From Phycisphaerae bacterium (GTDB taxonomy: Bacteria; Planctomycetota; Phycisphaerae; UBA1845), in the NCBI GenBank assembly GCA_029260165.1, contig JAJDDT010000080.1, positions 1 through 41,758 of the forward strand: a stretch of DNA of 41,758 nt, in the 5' to 3' direction. Within the stretch, counting starts at the first letter, position 1; each line of letters begins with the position of its first letter. The translations under genes were made by a program, and so were the position numbers. The notes below the pieces were generated by a model. That model did no database searches, was not told the DNA's origin, and worked only from the letters and a program-made list of their open reading frames with translations. Positions 26,025 to 33,601 of the stretch are shown here, piece by piece.

Positions 26025-26849
26025 CTATTCCCACGACCAGGCGAACAGATGCCTGTGGTGCCGATAGTACAGGCCGATGACGCGCATCGCCACCACAAAG
26101 GAGTAGCTGATGACCAGGGTGATGGCCAGTGAGGCAGGTAGCGGGTGGTTGCCGACGATTGACGTGCCGCCGGGTGTTGTTGGTGTGAACATGTATCGGA
26201 TCAGAACGAAGGATGCGGCGAACGCGACAATGAGGAAAAACCAGATGACCAGATAGGCACCGAACGAGCGAAACACGCTGACGACGATCAGGTCGATGCG
26301 GACAAGTGCGGATACGCCACCAATGGATACGACGAGAATGGTGATGGGGAACAGTGCCAACGCGACGAATGCGTTGATTTTGACCAGAATGGGGGGGATT
26401 TCAAAGCCCATCCTGGCTGCGAGTATTGCGAGCAACAGGGTCGGTGCGAACAGACAGATGACGATGGCGTTGACGGTGAAGATGGGCTTGATGAAATCCT
26501 CGATGAACCCCTCGCCGGAGGTGAGTGGGAGGATGTCTTCGCCGTCGGCGGTTTCGGCCACGATGCGCAGATACAATGCGAAGATGAAGGCGAAAACGAG
26601 CATGTCCATGAAGATGATTCCGATCGGCAGCACCCGGGCACCGGGAAAAAACTGTCCCACCCAAATTCCGCCACCCGCGACCGCGAGGACGAAGAGTCCG
26701 GCGAAGTTGGCGATCCAGATCACCATGAACGTGATGATGTTGGTGGGTTCAATGAAAAAGAGGAACGAAAAGAGGATGTCCTCGCCGAAGGTACGTCGGG
26801 ACGTGTTGGGGATTGGCTGGGGTCTGGAGGCATCGTACGCGTTGGACAT
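26025..26849 (-). CDS. Polytopic membrane protein of unknown function
   Basis: 274 aa from the ATG at 26849 (MSNAYDASRPQ). No strong Shine-Dalgarno is visible, and a longer frame reaches back to a TTG at 26939 that I reject. Six or so hydrophobic helices are evident (for example FMVIWIANFAGLFVLAVAGG and FLIVAFAASFVLI), with a loop carrying AETADGEDILPLTSGEG. The order is like Yip1/DUF4013-type membrane proteins, but I cannot assign a family. It lies 16 bp upstream of the K+ channel gene on the same strand. A joint role in ion or osmotic balance is an inference from the operon. Confidence 0.65.
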   Translation of the reverse strand: MSNAYDASRPQPIPNTSRRTFGEDILFSFLFFIEPTNIITFMVIWIANFAGLFVLAVAGGGIWVGQFFPGARVLPIGIIFMDMLVFAFIFALYLRIVAETADGEDILPLTSGEGFIEDFIKPIFTVNAIVICLFAPTLLLAILAARMGFEIPPILVKINAFVALALFPITILVVSIGGVSALVRIDLIVVSVFRSFGAYLVIWFFLIVAFAASFVLIRYMFTPTTPGGTSIVGNHPLPASLAITLVISYSFVVAMRVIGLYYRHHRHLFAWSWE

Positions 26850-27152
26850 GAGGCTGATTGTACGGTTTGGGGGAATATTGCCAAATGAGCTGGAGGAAGC
26901 AGGTTGGCTTGGGTGCATGACCATTTCGGCGGGACGCAATGGACCGTTGCAGTGTCACTCATCGTGGCTGACGGAAACACGAAACGACGTCTGTCTGCGA
27001 TCGCGCCGCCCACAAGGGGCGACGCTACAGAACGGGCACCTGCAGGACACCACGATCGTACCCGCCGATTCTGTCACGCACCCGGTTGGTTTTCGCGTAT
27101 GATGCAATAGGTTAAGAGCTGTGACGTTTTGGATTGAAAGGAGCGACGACCT
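26850..27152. other. Divergent intergenic region, 303 bp
   Basis: It separates the membrane-protein gene (minus) from the SEC-C gene (plus). A short palindrome (27007-27021) with a relative at 39780-39798 lies in the middle. A TATGAT at about 27090 could be the -10 box of the SEC-C gene, but no matching -35 is present. Nothing else is recognised. Confidence 0.4.
27007..27026. repeat. Short palindromic repeat, copy 1
   Basis: CGCCC-acaag-GGGCG followed by acgCTACA. A related palindrome in the same orientation lies at 39780-39803. The common core is CGCCCACAA, a 3-6 nt gap, GGGCG, then CTACA. It may be a REP-like intergenic repeat; two copies are too few to be sure. Confidence 0.35.
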
Positions 27153-27353
27153 ATGTCGAAGAAGGATACGGGTGATCGATTTCACGCACGCGAGGATCGC
27201 AGGAAGGACTATGAAAAGCAGTTGCCTGGTGAAGACGATCCGGAATTGCCGCCTCCGGTCGAGCCACTCCAGTCGGAGGGCAGGCATGGGCGTAATGATC
27301 CCTGTTCCTGTGGTAGTGGCAAGAAATACAAGAAATGCTGCGGTAAGGAGTAG
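27153..27353 (+). CDS. SEC-C motif protein
   Basis: 66 aa with AAAGGAG upstream of the ATG. The C-terminal 22 residues are a SEC-C zinc motif ([19 protein letters not shown]), the element found at the C-terminus of SecA and in many small proteins, where it binds Zn and SecB or the ribosome. The N-terminal part is charged and Pro-rich ([12 protein letters not shown]-like, PELPPPVEP) and looks unstructured. Its end carries the AAGGAG that serves as ribosome binding site of the next gene. A chaperone or adaptor role is inferred from the motif only. Confidence 0.85.
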   Translation: MSKKDTGDRFHAREDRRKDYEKQLPGEDDPELPPPVEPLQSEGRHGRNDPCSCGSGKKYKKCCGKE

Positions 27354-27359
27354 TGCTTT

Positions 27360-29126
27360 GTGACGGACGGTTTGATGCATCCTCAGCGCCTGGGTGGCCC
27401 ACCGCAGCATGGGTGGCCCACCTCTTTAGAGGTGGGGGATTCGATTACCGGTTTGGATTCGACTCCCCCAGGGCTAAAGCCATGGGCCACGCAACCATCA
27501 AACGACAGGCATCGAAGCGGTAGGTTCCTGCGTACGCTAGGTGTGTTGGGATTGGCTGTGTTGACGGTTGCGATGGCGGTCGTGGTGGTGGCTGAGCCGC
27601 CGGCGTATTCGGGTGATTCGGAGAAACTGATCGCGCCGTTGCCGCTCGAGAAACCGTCGGTTCCTGACGCGTCGGGCAGGTTAAACAACGAGATCGACCA
27701 ATTCATCGCGAACCGCTGGTCGGATCGTGGGGTTCGGTCGGCGCCGTTGTGCGATGATCTGACGTTCGTTCGGCGGGTTTACCTCGATATCGCGGGCGTT
27801 ATTCCGAACATCAGGCAGGTCAACGCGTTCAAGGGCGAGGGTTACAACAGGCGGTCGAAGCTGATCGACGAACTGCTGGGGTCGGATCGTTATGCGGATC
27901 ACTGGTCGACATTCTGGGGTGATCTACTTCGCGAGCGTACACGGATTCGAGGGGCGGATCCGTTCGCGTTTCGCGACTACATCCGCGATGCGCTTGCGAA
28001 AAACAGGCCATACGACCAATGGGTTCGCGAGATGGTGGCAGCGGAGGGCACGCCGATCGACAACCTTGCTGCTGCGTTTGTTCTCACGAATGGTGACGAT
28101 CGCGACGAGTTGACGATCTCGACGACGCAGGTGTTCATGGGTGTGCAGCTCAAGTGTGCACAGTGTCATGACCATCCTTTTGAAGCATGGAAACAGAGCG
28201 ATTACGAAGGCATGCGGGCGTTTTTCGATGGCACGCGTCGCCGGATTGCGGTCGATGAGGAGGTTGAGCGCAACGGTCGAAAGGTGCGGCGGCGGATTTT
28301 TGAAGTGATCGATCGCGATCGCGGGACGGGCCGATTTGTGACGGAGGCGACGTCCGGGAAGGGTCGCGGGCGTCAGGGGTTGGCTGATCTGTTGACCGAT
28401 CGATGGAATCCGTATTTCGCGCGGACGGCGGTCAATCGGTTGTGGGCGAAGCTGTTCGGCGCGGGACTGGTCTCGCCTCCGGACGGTTTCAGCCCGATGA
28501 ATCCGCCTTCGCATCCGGATCTGCTCGATTGGCTGGCGGTTGAATTTGTCGAAAACGGATACGACCTCAAGAGCATGATTCGACTGATGTGCAACGCGCG
28601 GACGTATCAGTTGGCCAGTCATGGTGGACGTCGCCCCGGGGAGATTCCCGACCACGAGCGGCTGTTCGAGAAGATGTCGCTGCGACGAATGACGGCGGAG
28701 CAGTTGCACGATTCGCTGTTGGTGACCACGGGATTGATCGGTTCAAACCGCCGCGCGCTGCAGCCTGCCATCGAACAAAACCACCCGCCGCGCCCCGGTT
28801 CATTCCTGGCTACTTTCGGCGCTCACGACCGTCGAACAATTCACGAACGCAGTACGGACGCCACCATTCCGCAGGCGTTGACGTTGCTCAATGGCCCGTT
28901 CATCAACCGTGCGGTTCGTATGCACGAGCGTCACCCGACCAGGTTGTGGCTTGATATGGGTGTGTCGCGTCAGGAGACGATGAATGCGTTGTTTCTGAAC
29001 ACGCTGACCCGCGAGCCGACCGGTCAGGAGCGCAAGTTCGCCCTCGAAATCGCCCAGAACGCCGAAGGCTGGTCCGACGTGCATTGGGCGCTGATCAACA
29101 CGCCCGAGTTCATGTTCATTCGATAG
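27360..29126 (+). CDS. DUF1549/DUF1553 domain protein with element-derived N-terminus
   Basis: 588 aa from a GTG at 27360, which has AAGGAG about 10 nt upstream; the ATG at 27375 is the alternative. Residues ~4-48 are encoded by the palindromic element at 27370-27503 (the SLEVGDSITGLDSTPP part). The old signal peptide follows (GRFLRTLGVLGLAVLTVAMA, 54-73). Residues ~108-310 are DUF1549, including a CAQCH haem-like motif (C266, C269, H270), and ~370-585 are DUF1553 (WNPYFARTAVNRLWA, EQLHDSLL). These planctomycete proteins are often paired with DUF1501 proteins, which I do not see here. A periplasmic role linked to c-type haem is suggested. It converges on cysE with a 25-bp gap. Confidence 0.88.
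   Translation: MTDGLMHPQRLGGPPQHGWPTSLEVGDSITGLDSTPPGLKPWATQPSNDRHRSGRFLRTLGVLGLAVLTVAMAVVVVAEPPAYSGDSEKLIAPLPLEKPSVPDASGRLNNEIDQFIANRWSDRGVRSAPLCDDLTFVRRVYLDIAGVIPNIRQVNAFKGEGYNRRSKLIDELLGSDRYADHWSTFWGDLLRERTRIRGADPFAFRDYIRDALAKNRPYDQWVREMVAAEGTPIDNLAAAFVLTNGDDRDELTISTTQVFMGVQLKCAQCHDHPFEAWKQSDYEGMRAFFDGTRRRIAVDEEVERNGRKVRRRIFEVIDRDRGTGRFVTEATSGKGRGRQGLADLLTDRWNPYFARTAVNRLWAKLFGAGLVSPPDGFSPMNPPSHPDLLDWLAVEFVENGYDLKSMIRLMCNARTYQLASHGGRRPGEIPDHERLFEKMSLRRMTAEQLHDSLLVTTGLIGSNRRALQPAIEQNHPPRPGSFLATFGAHDRRTIHERSTDATIPQALTLLNGPFINRAVRMHERHPTRLWLDMGVSRQETMNALFLNTLTREPTGQERKFALEIAQNAEGWSDVHWALINTPEFMFIR
27370..27503 (+). mobile_element. MITE-like palindromic element, copy A
   Basis: It begins GTTTGATG (27370-27377) and ends CATCAAAC (27496-27503), 8-bp inverted ends. 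The interior holds the palindrome CCCACCTCT-tt-AGAGGTGGG and a GGGTGGCCCACC unit. Copy B at 30929-31081 is in the opposite orientation and highly similar over the core around GGTTTGGATTCGACTCCCCC. No transposase is encoded, so movement in trans is inferred. The element is read through in frame by the DUF1549 gene. Confidence 0.75.
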
Positions 29127-29151
29127 CGATTCGCCCGCCACGACGTCGGAA

Positions 29152-30129
29152 TCAGATTTGATAGTCCGGCACGATCTGTCGCTGCTCGTCGGGACCGGTG
29201 CGATTGGCTCCGTCGCGGGTTTTCACGCGAAGGTCGGGCGGGGTGATCGTCACGGTGGACCAGGGTGGAACGGTCGTCGTCAGGAACACGGATCCGCCAA
29301 TCACGGAATGCTCGCCGATGACGGTGTCCCCGCCAAGGATAATCGCGTTGGCGTAAATCGTGACGTGGTCCTCGACCGTCGGGTGTCGCTTCTGTTCGCG
29401 GATGATCCTGCCCTCGGTGTCCTTGGGAAACGACAACGCACCCAGCGTCACGCCCTGATATATTTTGACGTGCTCGCCAATATCTGTCGTCTCGCCAATC
29501 ACGACACCGGTGCCGTGATCGATAAAAAAGCTGCGTCCGATTTTCGCGCCAGGGTGAATATCGACGCCTGTTTCGCGGTGTGCCCATTCAGACATCACGC
29601 GGGGCATCAACGGCACCTTCAATTTGCACAACTCGTGGGCCAGTCGATGAACCGTGACCGCCAGCATGCCCGGATAGGCCAGAATGATCTCTTCGGTGTT
29701 CTCCGCGGCAGGGTCGCCATCCAGGGCAGCCTGCACATCGTCGGCCAGAATGTTGCGGACGCGCGGGATCGAGTCGAGAAACGACGCCGTCAGCTCGGCT
29801 GCCCGCTTTTGAAAGACAGCCAACCGGTGCTCGCCCTCGGATTCCATTTCGTCGTGGACCAGGCTTCGATAGATTTGCCGATAGGCTAGGTGTCCGACCC
29901 GTGGCAGCAATTCACCGACATGATAACCGATGTTGAAATCGTTGAGGTCCTGGCGACCGATGAAACCCGGATAGACCAACTCCAGCAGCTTCTCGATCAG
30001 GTGCGTGATTTCGGTATTGGACGGGAAAAACCGTCGTCCGATGTGCCGCGTTCGCGGATCGTCGTTGTAGCTGCCGACGATCGAATCCACCAGTTCAGGT
30101 AGTTTGTCACCAATCTCAAACGAACCCAT
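29152..30129 (-). CDS. cysE: Serine O-acetyltransferase (CysE/EpsC type)
   Basis: 325 aa with an ATG start at 30129. The upstream MBL gene ends one base before it (TGAgATG), with AGG close by, so translation is coupled. The enzyme makes O-acetylserine from serine and acetyl-CoA, the first step of cysteine synthesis in the cytoplasm. The N-terminal ~170 residues are helical (RAAELTASFLDSIPRVRNIL), longer than in enteric CysE and typical of the EpsC group. Residues ~190-290 are a left-handed beta-helix of hexapeptides with the catalytic signature HRETGVDIHPGAKIG and IDHGTGVVIGET, then YQGVTLGA. The C-terminus ends in IVPDYQI; a C-terminal Ile is what O-acetylserine sulfhydrylase binds in the cysteine synthase complex. 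Confidence 0.9.
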   Translation of the reverse strand: MGSFEIGDKLPELVDSIVGSYNDDPRTRHIGRRFFPSNTEITHLIEKLLELVYPGFIGRQDLNDFNIGYHVGELLPRVGHLAYRQIYRSLVHDEMESEGEHRLAVFQKRAAELTASFLDSIPRVRNILADDVQAALDGDPAAENTEEIILAYPGMLAVTVHRLAHELCKLKVPLMPRVMSEWAHRETGVDIHPGAKIGRSFFIDHGTGVVIGETTDIGEHVKIYQGVTLGALSFPKDTEGRIIREQKRHPTVEDHVTIYANAIILGGDTVIGEHSVIGGSVFLTTTVPPWSTVTITPPDLRVKTRDGANRTGPDEQRQIVPDYQI

Positions 30130-30130
30130 C

Positions 30131-30865
30131 TCAACCTGCCTTGATCCCGTCCGCCGTCCACGTCATCGATTCACCCGCTTTGGGTACCACAAGCCGATCC
30201 TTCAGCGACGCATCCAGTTCCGCTCGAAATGCATCGGGTGTGCCATGCAGCATCGGAAACGTGCCATAGTGCATCGGAATGATCGAATTCGGATTCAGGA
30301 ATTTCGCCGCCAACGCTGCACCCTTCGGACCCATCGTGAAATGGTCCCCGATCGGCAACACCGCCACCTTCGGTGCGAACAACTGTGCGATCAACTGCAT
30401 GTCGCTGAAAACGTCCGTATCGCCCGCGTGATAGCACGACGCGACGCCGTCGGCTGAGACGATCATCCCGCAGGGCATCCCCGTGTAGAACGGTCCGTTG
30501 ACCGACGCGATGCTCGACGAATGGTAGGCCCGCGTTAACGTGAACGAGACGTCGTCGATTGTTTGTGTTCCGCCAATGTTCATCGGCGCGAATTTACCAT
30601 TCGGCGACCCCTGACCCAACACGTCGCACAACTCAATGATGCCCACGACATGCGGATCAAACTTCTCGATCAGGTCAGCCACGTCCTCGGCATGGTCAAA
30701 ATGCCCGTGGGTCAGCGCGATAAAATCGCAACGCGAAACGTTTTTGCATGAATCGGGACAACCGGGATTGTTGGCCAGCCACGGGTCTATCATGACAACG
30801 CGCTCGTCGGGCAGCGTCAGTTGACACGTCGCATGTCCAAGAAAGGTGAATATTCCGTCAGCCAT
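30131..30865 (-). CDS. MBL-fold metal-dependent hydrolase (UPF0173-like)
   Basis: 244 aa from the ATG at 30865 (MADGIF), which has GGAGCG 8 nt upstream; an ATG five codons earlier lacks one. Metallo-beta-lactamase fold residues: THGHFDH (H53, H55, D57, H58), YHAGDTDVF and IPMHYGTFP for the remaining ligands. The length fits the UPF0173/UlaG-like hydrolases, which have a varied substrate range. Only one base separates it from cysE, so it is probably co-transcribed with it. The substrate cannot be named. No signal peptide is present. Confidence 0.85.
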   Translation of the reverse strand: MADGIFTFLGHATCQLTLPDERVVMIDPWLANNPGCPDSCKNVSRCDFIALTHGHFDHAEDVADLIEKFDPHVVGIIELCDVLGQGSPNGKFAPMNIGGTQTIDDVSFTLTRAYHSSSIASVNGPFYTGMPCGMIVSADGVASCYHAGDTDVFSDMQLIAQLFAPKVAVLPIGDHFTMGPKGAALAAKFLNPNSIIPMHYGTFPMLHGTPDAFRAELDASLKDRLVVPKAGESMTWTADGIKAG

Positions 30866-30928
30866 TGTTTGTCGCTCCATCTGAGAATTTGCACGTCATT
30901 GCGAGTGCCTACTGTGTCGTTACTCGTC

Positions 30929-31081
30929 GTTTGATGGTTGGGTGGCCCATGGCTTTAGCCTTGGGGGAGTCGAATCCAAACCAGAAATCGAGTCCCCCAC
31001 CTCTAAAGAGGTGGGCCACCCGCACGAAGGTGGACCACCCGTGCGGAGGTACGCCACCCCTGTGTTGATGATGTATCAAAC
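30929..31081 (-). mobile_element. MITE-like palindromic element, copy B
   Basis: Inverted relative to copy A. It runs from GTTTGATG (30929-30936) to ATCAAAC near 31081 and contains CCCACCTCT-aa-AGAGGTGGG. It is 19 bp longer than copy A because of an extra GGTGGACCACCC-like palindrome. It sits between the MBL gene and the selenoprotein gene, mostly in intergenic sequence. Together the two copies bracket about 3.4 kb containing the DUF1549 gene, cysE and the MBL gene. Confidence 0.75.
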
Positions 31082-31097
31082 CATCTGTCATGATGCA

Positions 31098-31325
31098 TTA
31101 ACTGGACCTGGCTGCGATGAGGTCGAGGATTTCCTGGTGTTCGGGAAATCGACCGACGTCTTTCTTGCAGAAAATCAGCTCGTCGTTGAGCCTGACGTCG
31201 AAGATGCCGCCGCCGCTCTCGATCATCTCGGGATCGATACCATGCTCCTTCTTGATCGCTGCCGCCAAACTGGAGGCTGTCGGAAAGTAATTTCACTGCA
31301 TGCAGTACTTGATGGACATTTTCAC
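31098..31325 (-). CDS. SelW/Rdx-like selenoprotein with in-frame TGA (Sec)
   Basis: 75 residues if the TGA at 31295-31293 is read as selenocysteine. I start at the GTG at 31325 because GGAGA lies 7 nt upstream; the ATG at 31319 is the alternative. Near the N-terminus stands IKYCMQUNYFPTA, a CxxU redox motif after a first beta strand, as in the SelT/SelW/SelH (Rdx) thioredoxin-like family. The remaining frame stays open to a TAA with family-like features: SGGGIFDVRLNDELIF, then CKKDVGRFPEHQEIL. Cys homologues in bacteria have CxxC at this place. A redox role with glutathione-like partners is assumed. A bSECIS-like hairpin follows the TGA. Without Sec insertion only 10 residues would be made. 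Confidence 0.8.
31261..31277 (-). promoter_or_regulatory. bSECIS-like hairpin for Sec insertion
   Basis: On the minus strand GCC-u-CC-AGUUU-GG-c-GGC starts 15 nt after the UGA. The stem has five G-C pairs and one mismatch. The loop is AGUUU, with a G in its first two positions, 21 nt from the UGA. These distances fit the bacterial SECIS pattern (loop roughly 16-37 nt downstream with an exposed G). Confidence 0.65.
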
Positions 31326-31505
31326 GGGAGATTCTCCATTTCGTTTCCCATCGAGGTCGCGACCGATGTCACTCCAACCGGATGACGCGTTATTCGGACG
31401 CGTCGACATCTTGATCTTACTACGGAATCGGCGATTGTTGCCACCGTCGATGGATTTTTCTGCAATAATGGCGTCGTGGGGACGTTTTTCCCATCAGAGC
31501 AGGAT

Positions 31506-32084
31506 ATGCCCGGAATGGACGAAAAGAGGCTTGAACAGTTGATCGCAGGCGCGCAGGCGAAGAACGCCGACGCGTTCGATGCGTTGATCGACCATTTCGG
31601 CCCCAGGCTGCTTGGCTATTTGTCCAGACTGACCGGTTCGCGCGATCATGCCGAGGATCTCGTGCAGGAGGTATTCCTGCGTGTGGTTCGCAGGATCGAT
31701 GGTTATCGGCACGACGACCTGTTTGAAGCGTGGTTGTTTCGGATCGCGACCAATCTCGTGCGGGATCGGATTCGTCGATTGAAACGAACGCCCCCGATGG
31801 GGTCGATCGACACGGAGGCTGTCGGATCGGTCGAGGAGCGGAACGTGGGGAGACGACATTTGTCCGATTCGCCCGCCGTTGCGATGGAGCTGCGCGAGGA
31901 AACGGACCGGCTGCAGGTTGCGTTGGACCAGTTGCCCGAGGCGGAGCGTGAGGTTGTGATGTTGCGACATTTTTCGCAGCTCAGTTTCGCAACCATTGCA
32001 AAGATGATGAAGACGCCGCTCGGGACCGCGTTGGCCCGCTCGTACCGCGGGTTGGCCAGGCTTCGCACGATGATGGAGCCATAG
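31506..32084 (+). CDS. ECF-type RNA polymerase sigma factor
   Basis: 192 aa from the ATG at 31506 (MPGMDEK); a GTG at 31476 and an ATG at 31515 are alternatives. Region 2 is clear (FGPRLLGYLSRLTGS, then AEDLVQEVFLRVVRRIDGY and WLFRIATNLVRDRIRR). Region 4 has LPEAEREVVMLRHFSQLS and IAKMMKTPLGTALARSYRGL with the DNA-reading helix. Length and the lack of sigma-3 fit the ECF group. The TAG stop touches the GTG start of the following gene, an anti-sigma-like membrane protein. A cell-envelope signal is probable; the target promoters are unknown. Confidence 0.92.
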   Translation: MPGMDEKRLEQLIAGAQAKNADAFDALIDHFGPRLLGYLSRLTGSRDHAEDLVQEVFLRVVRRIDGYRHDDLFEAWLFRIATNLVRDRIRRLKRTPPMGSIDTEAVGSVEERNVGRRHLSDSPAVAMELREETDRLQVALDQLPEAEREVVMLRHFSQLSFATIAKMMKTPLGTALARSYRGLARLRTMMEP

Positions 32085-32666
32085 GTGATGATCGAAGACC
32101 AATACAACCCATCCGAAATTGATCGCGACGAACGTTGGTTGGCTGAGCAGTTGGCTTCGACCGGTCAGGCCGAAGCGTTGTCGCGCGCGGAAGTGTTGTC
32201 GCACGTCAAGGCTGCCGTTCGTGCGACGGTCGAAGCGGACCAGGTCGCGATGCGCCCGACTATCGACGCCGACACGCTGACCCGTTTGTCGCGCGTGAAG
32301 CATGTTGTTCGCGAAAAGCTGATCGGTCCTGCCGACGCCGGAGAGGTAACACCCCCGGTTGTTTTCAGGCCTTTCGCTCCGCTGATGGTGGCTGCGGCGG
32401 CGGTGGCATTTGCGTTCGTCACGCTGAACGGAGGCGTGTTCAGCGAGTCGCCGATGGAACGCGACCTTGATCTTTTTGTCAGCGTGATGGACGACGGCGT
32501 GTCTGATGCGACCGAGGTGGACGTGATGTTGGCGGACCTCGCCGGCGACGTAGCCTACATCGAGACCTCGTCGTCGTATTGGGGTGAATTCGGGCGTGAA
32601 TTTGACGTGTTGCTGGACGAAGTTGAGAGCGTGCTGGACGGCGAATCGCGCGAGGGCGCGTCGTAA
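32085..32666 (+). CDS. Single-pass membrane protein, anti-sigma-like
   Basis: 193 aa. The GTG at 32085 follows the sigma-factor stop directly (TAGGTG), with GGAG 6 nt upstream; the next codon, ATG at 32088, is equally possible. The N-terminal ~85 residues are soluble and charged. One membrane helix spans about 101-117 (LMVAAAAVAFAFVTLN). The rest is acidic and outside (DLDLFVSVMDDGV, VDVMLADLAGD). No zinc HxxxCxxC motif is visible, so it is not a classical ZAS anti-sigma factor. Its position and topology support an anti-sigma role; the sequence alone does not prove it. Confidence 0.7.
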   Translation: MMIEDQYNPSEIDRDERWLAEQLASTGQAEALSRAEVLSHVKAAVRATVEADQVAMRPTIDADTLTRLSRVKHVVREKLIGPADAGEVTPPVVFRPFAPLMVAAAAVAFAFVTLNGGVFSESPMERDLDLFVSVMDDGVSDATEVDVMLADLAGDVAYIETSSSYWGEFGREFDVLLDEVESVLDGESREGAS

Positions 32667-32687
32667 AATGAACGGGTGAGCGTGGTG

Positions 32688-33437
32688 ATGAAAACGGCGA
32701 GATGGTTTGGATCGGTGGGTATGTTGAGTGCGTTCATTTTGAGCGTGCCGGTTTTGGGCGAGGTGGGGCCGCCGCGTGATCGCGACGACAGGGGTTTGCC
32801 ACCGTTGCGGATATTTGATTGGGAAGACGAGGATGGCCCGCCACCACATGAGCGAAGGCGCGGGTCGCGACGTGACGGTCAGCGTGATGGTCGACGCGGA
32901 GGGTTCCATCGTGAGCGGGGAGCACCGGGCAGGCCTGGTAACGGTCGACCGGGTGATTCACCGCAAATGACGCGTCAGGAGATGCATGAATTTCGCCAGC
33001 GCGCCATCGAGTTCGTCAGGAATCATTTCCCGGAGCGTCACGAGCAGATGATGAATCTTCGCGAATCGGACCCGCGAGAATTCCGTCGTCGAATGATGGA
33101 GTTGCTGCCGAGAATCCGTCAGGCGATGACGTTGATGGAAAGGGACCCGGAGATGGGCAGGCTCGTGATCCGGGAGCGGCAGGTTCATTTCCAGATCGAG
33201 AAGGCAGGCCGGGACTATTCCGAAACGGACAGCGTAACAACCCGCGATGCCATCCGTCGCGACATCCGCCGGATGGCAGAGGAGATGCACGAAATACGGT
33301 CCGGGATCGCCGAGCACAAGATCGCCCAACTCGAAAAACGTCTTGAACAGGTCAGAAATCGCCTCGAACGCGACCGCGAGCGAAAGAATCAGCGAATCGA
33401 GGAATTTATCGAGAAACTGGGGATTCTGGAAAAGTAG
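32688..33437 (+). CDS. Exported Arg-rich coiled-coil protein
   Basis: 249 aa from the ATG at 32688; three GTG codons up to 32676 are alternatives. A signal peptide is visible (MKTARWFGSVGMLSAFILS to VLGE). Then comes a highly charged, low-complexity Arg/Gly/Asp segment (about 30-95, HERRRGSRRDGQRDGRR) and a long amphipathic helical part (about 100-249) with LIEKRLEQVRNRLERDRER-like coiled coil. The helical half resembles periplasmic Spy/CpxP/ZraP-like proteins only in general layout. Being third in the sigma/anti-sigma operon, it may be an envelope stress effector or sensor. A strong terminator follows. Confidence 0.7.
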   Translation: MKTARWFGSVGMLSAFILSVPVLGEVGPPRDRDDRGLPPLRIFDWEDEDGPPPHERRRGSRRDGQRDGRRGGFHRERGAPGRPGNGRPGDSPQMTRQEMHEFRQRAIEFVRNHFPERHEQMMNLRESDPREFRRRMMELLPRIRQAMTLMERDPEMGRLVIRERQVHFQIEKAGRDYSETDSVTTRDAIRRDIRRMAEEMHEIRSGIAEHKIAQLEKRLEQVRNRLERDRERKNQRIEEFIEKLGILEK

Positions 33438-33462
33438 GCGCGGGTCTCATCCGCGGGATGGT

Positions 33463-33505
33463 CGGATCAGTTGCTCGATAGCGAGCCATGCTGATCCGAT
33501 TTTTT
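33463..33505 (+). terminator. Rho-independent terminator of the sigma operon
   Basis: CGGATCAG (33463-33470) pairs with CTGATCCG (33491-33498). An inner stem GCTCG-atag-CGAGC (33473-33486) stacks on it, and ATTTTTTC follows. It lies 26 nt after the stop codon. Confidence 0.85.
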
Positions 33506-33601
33506 CATGCGCCCCCCCCAATGCGCGACTGTTGCACATCCGACAATTCAATGACGTCAGGAATACTGAAAAAACAGGAATCTCGCAGAACACCCGGAAC
33601 G

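Noticed and set aside
26850-26939. TTG-started extension of the membrane-protein gene
   Set aside because: There is no ribosome binding site, and the added 30 residues are low-complexity and precede a plausible ATG.
31098-31325. The TGA interpreted as a nonsense mutation (pseudogene)
   Set aside because: The rest of the frame is intact, the TGA is exactly at the redox position and a SECIS-like hairpin follows. A pseudogene remains possible if the Sec machinery is absent.
31494-32909. 471-codon open frame on the minus strand
   Set aside because: It is antisense to the ECF sigma factor, the anti-sigma-like gene and the exported Arg-rich gene, all of which have clear family features or signals.
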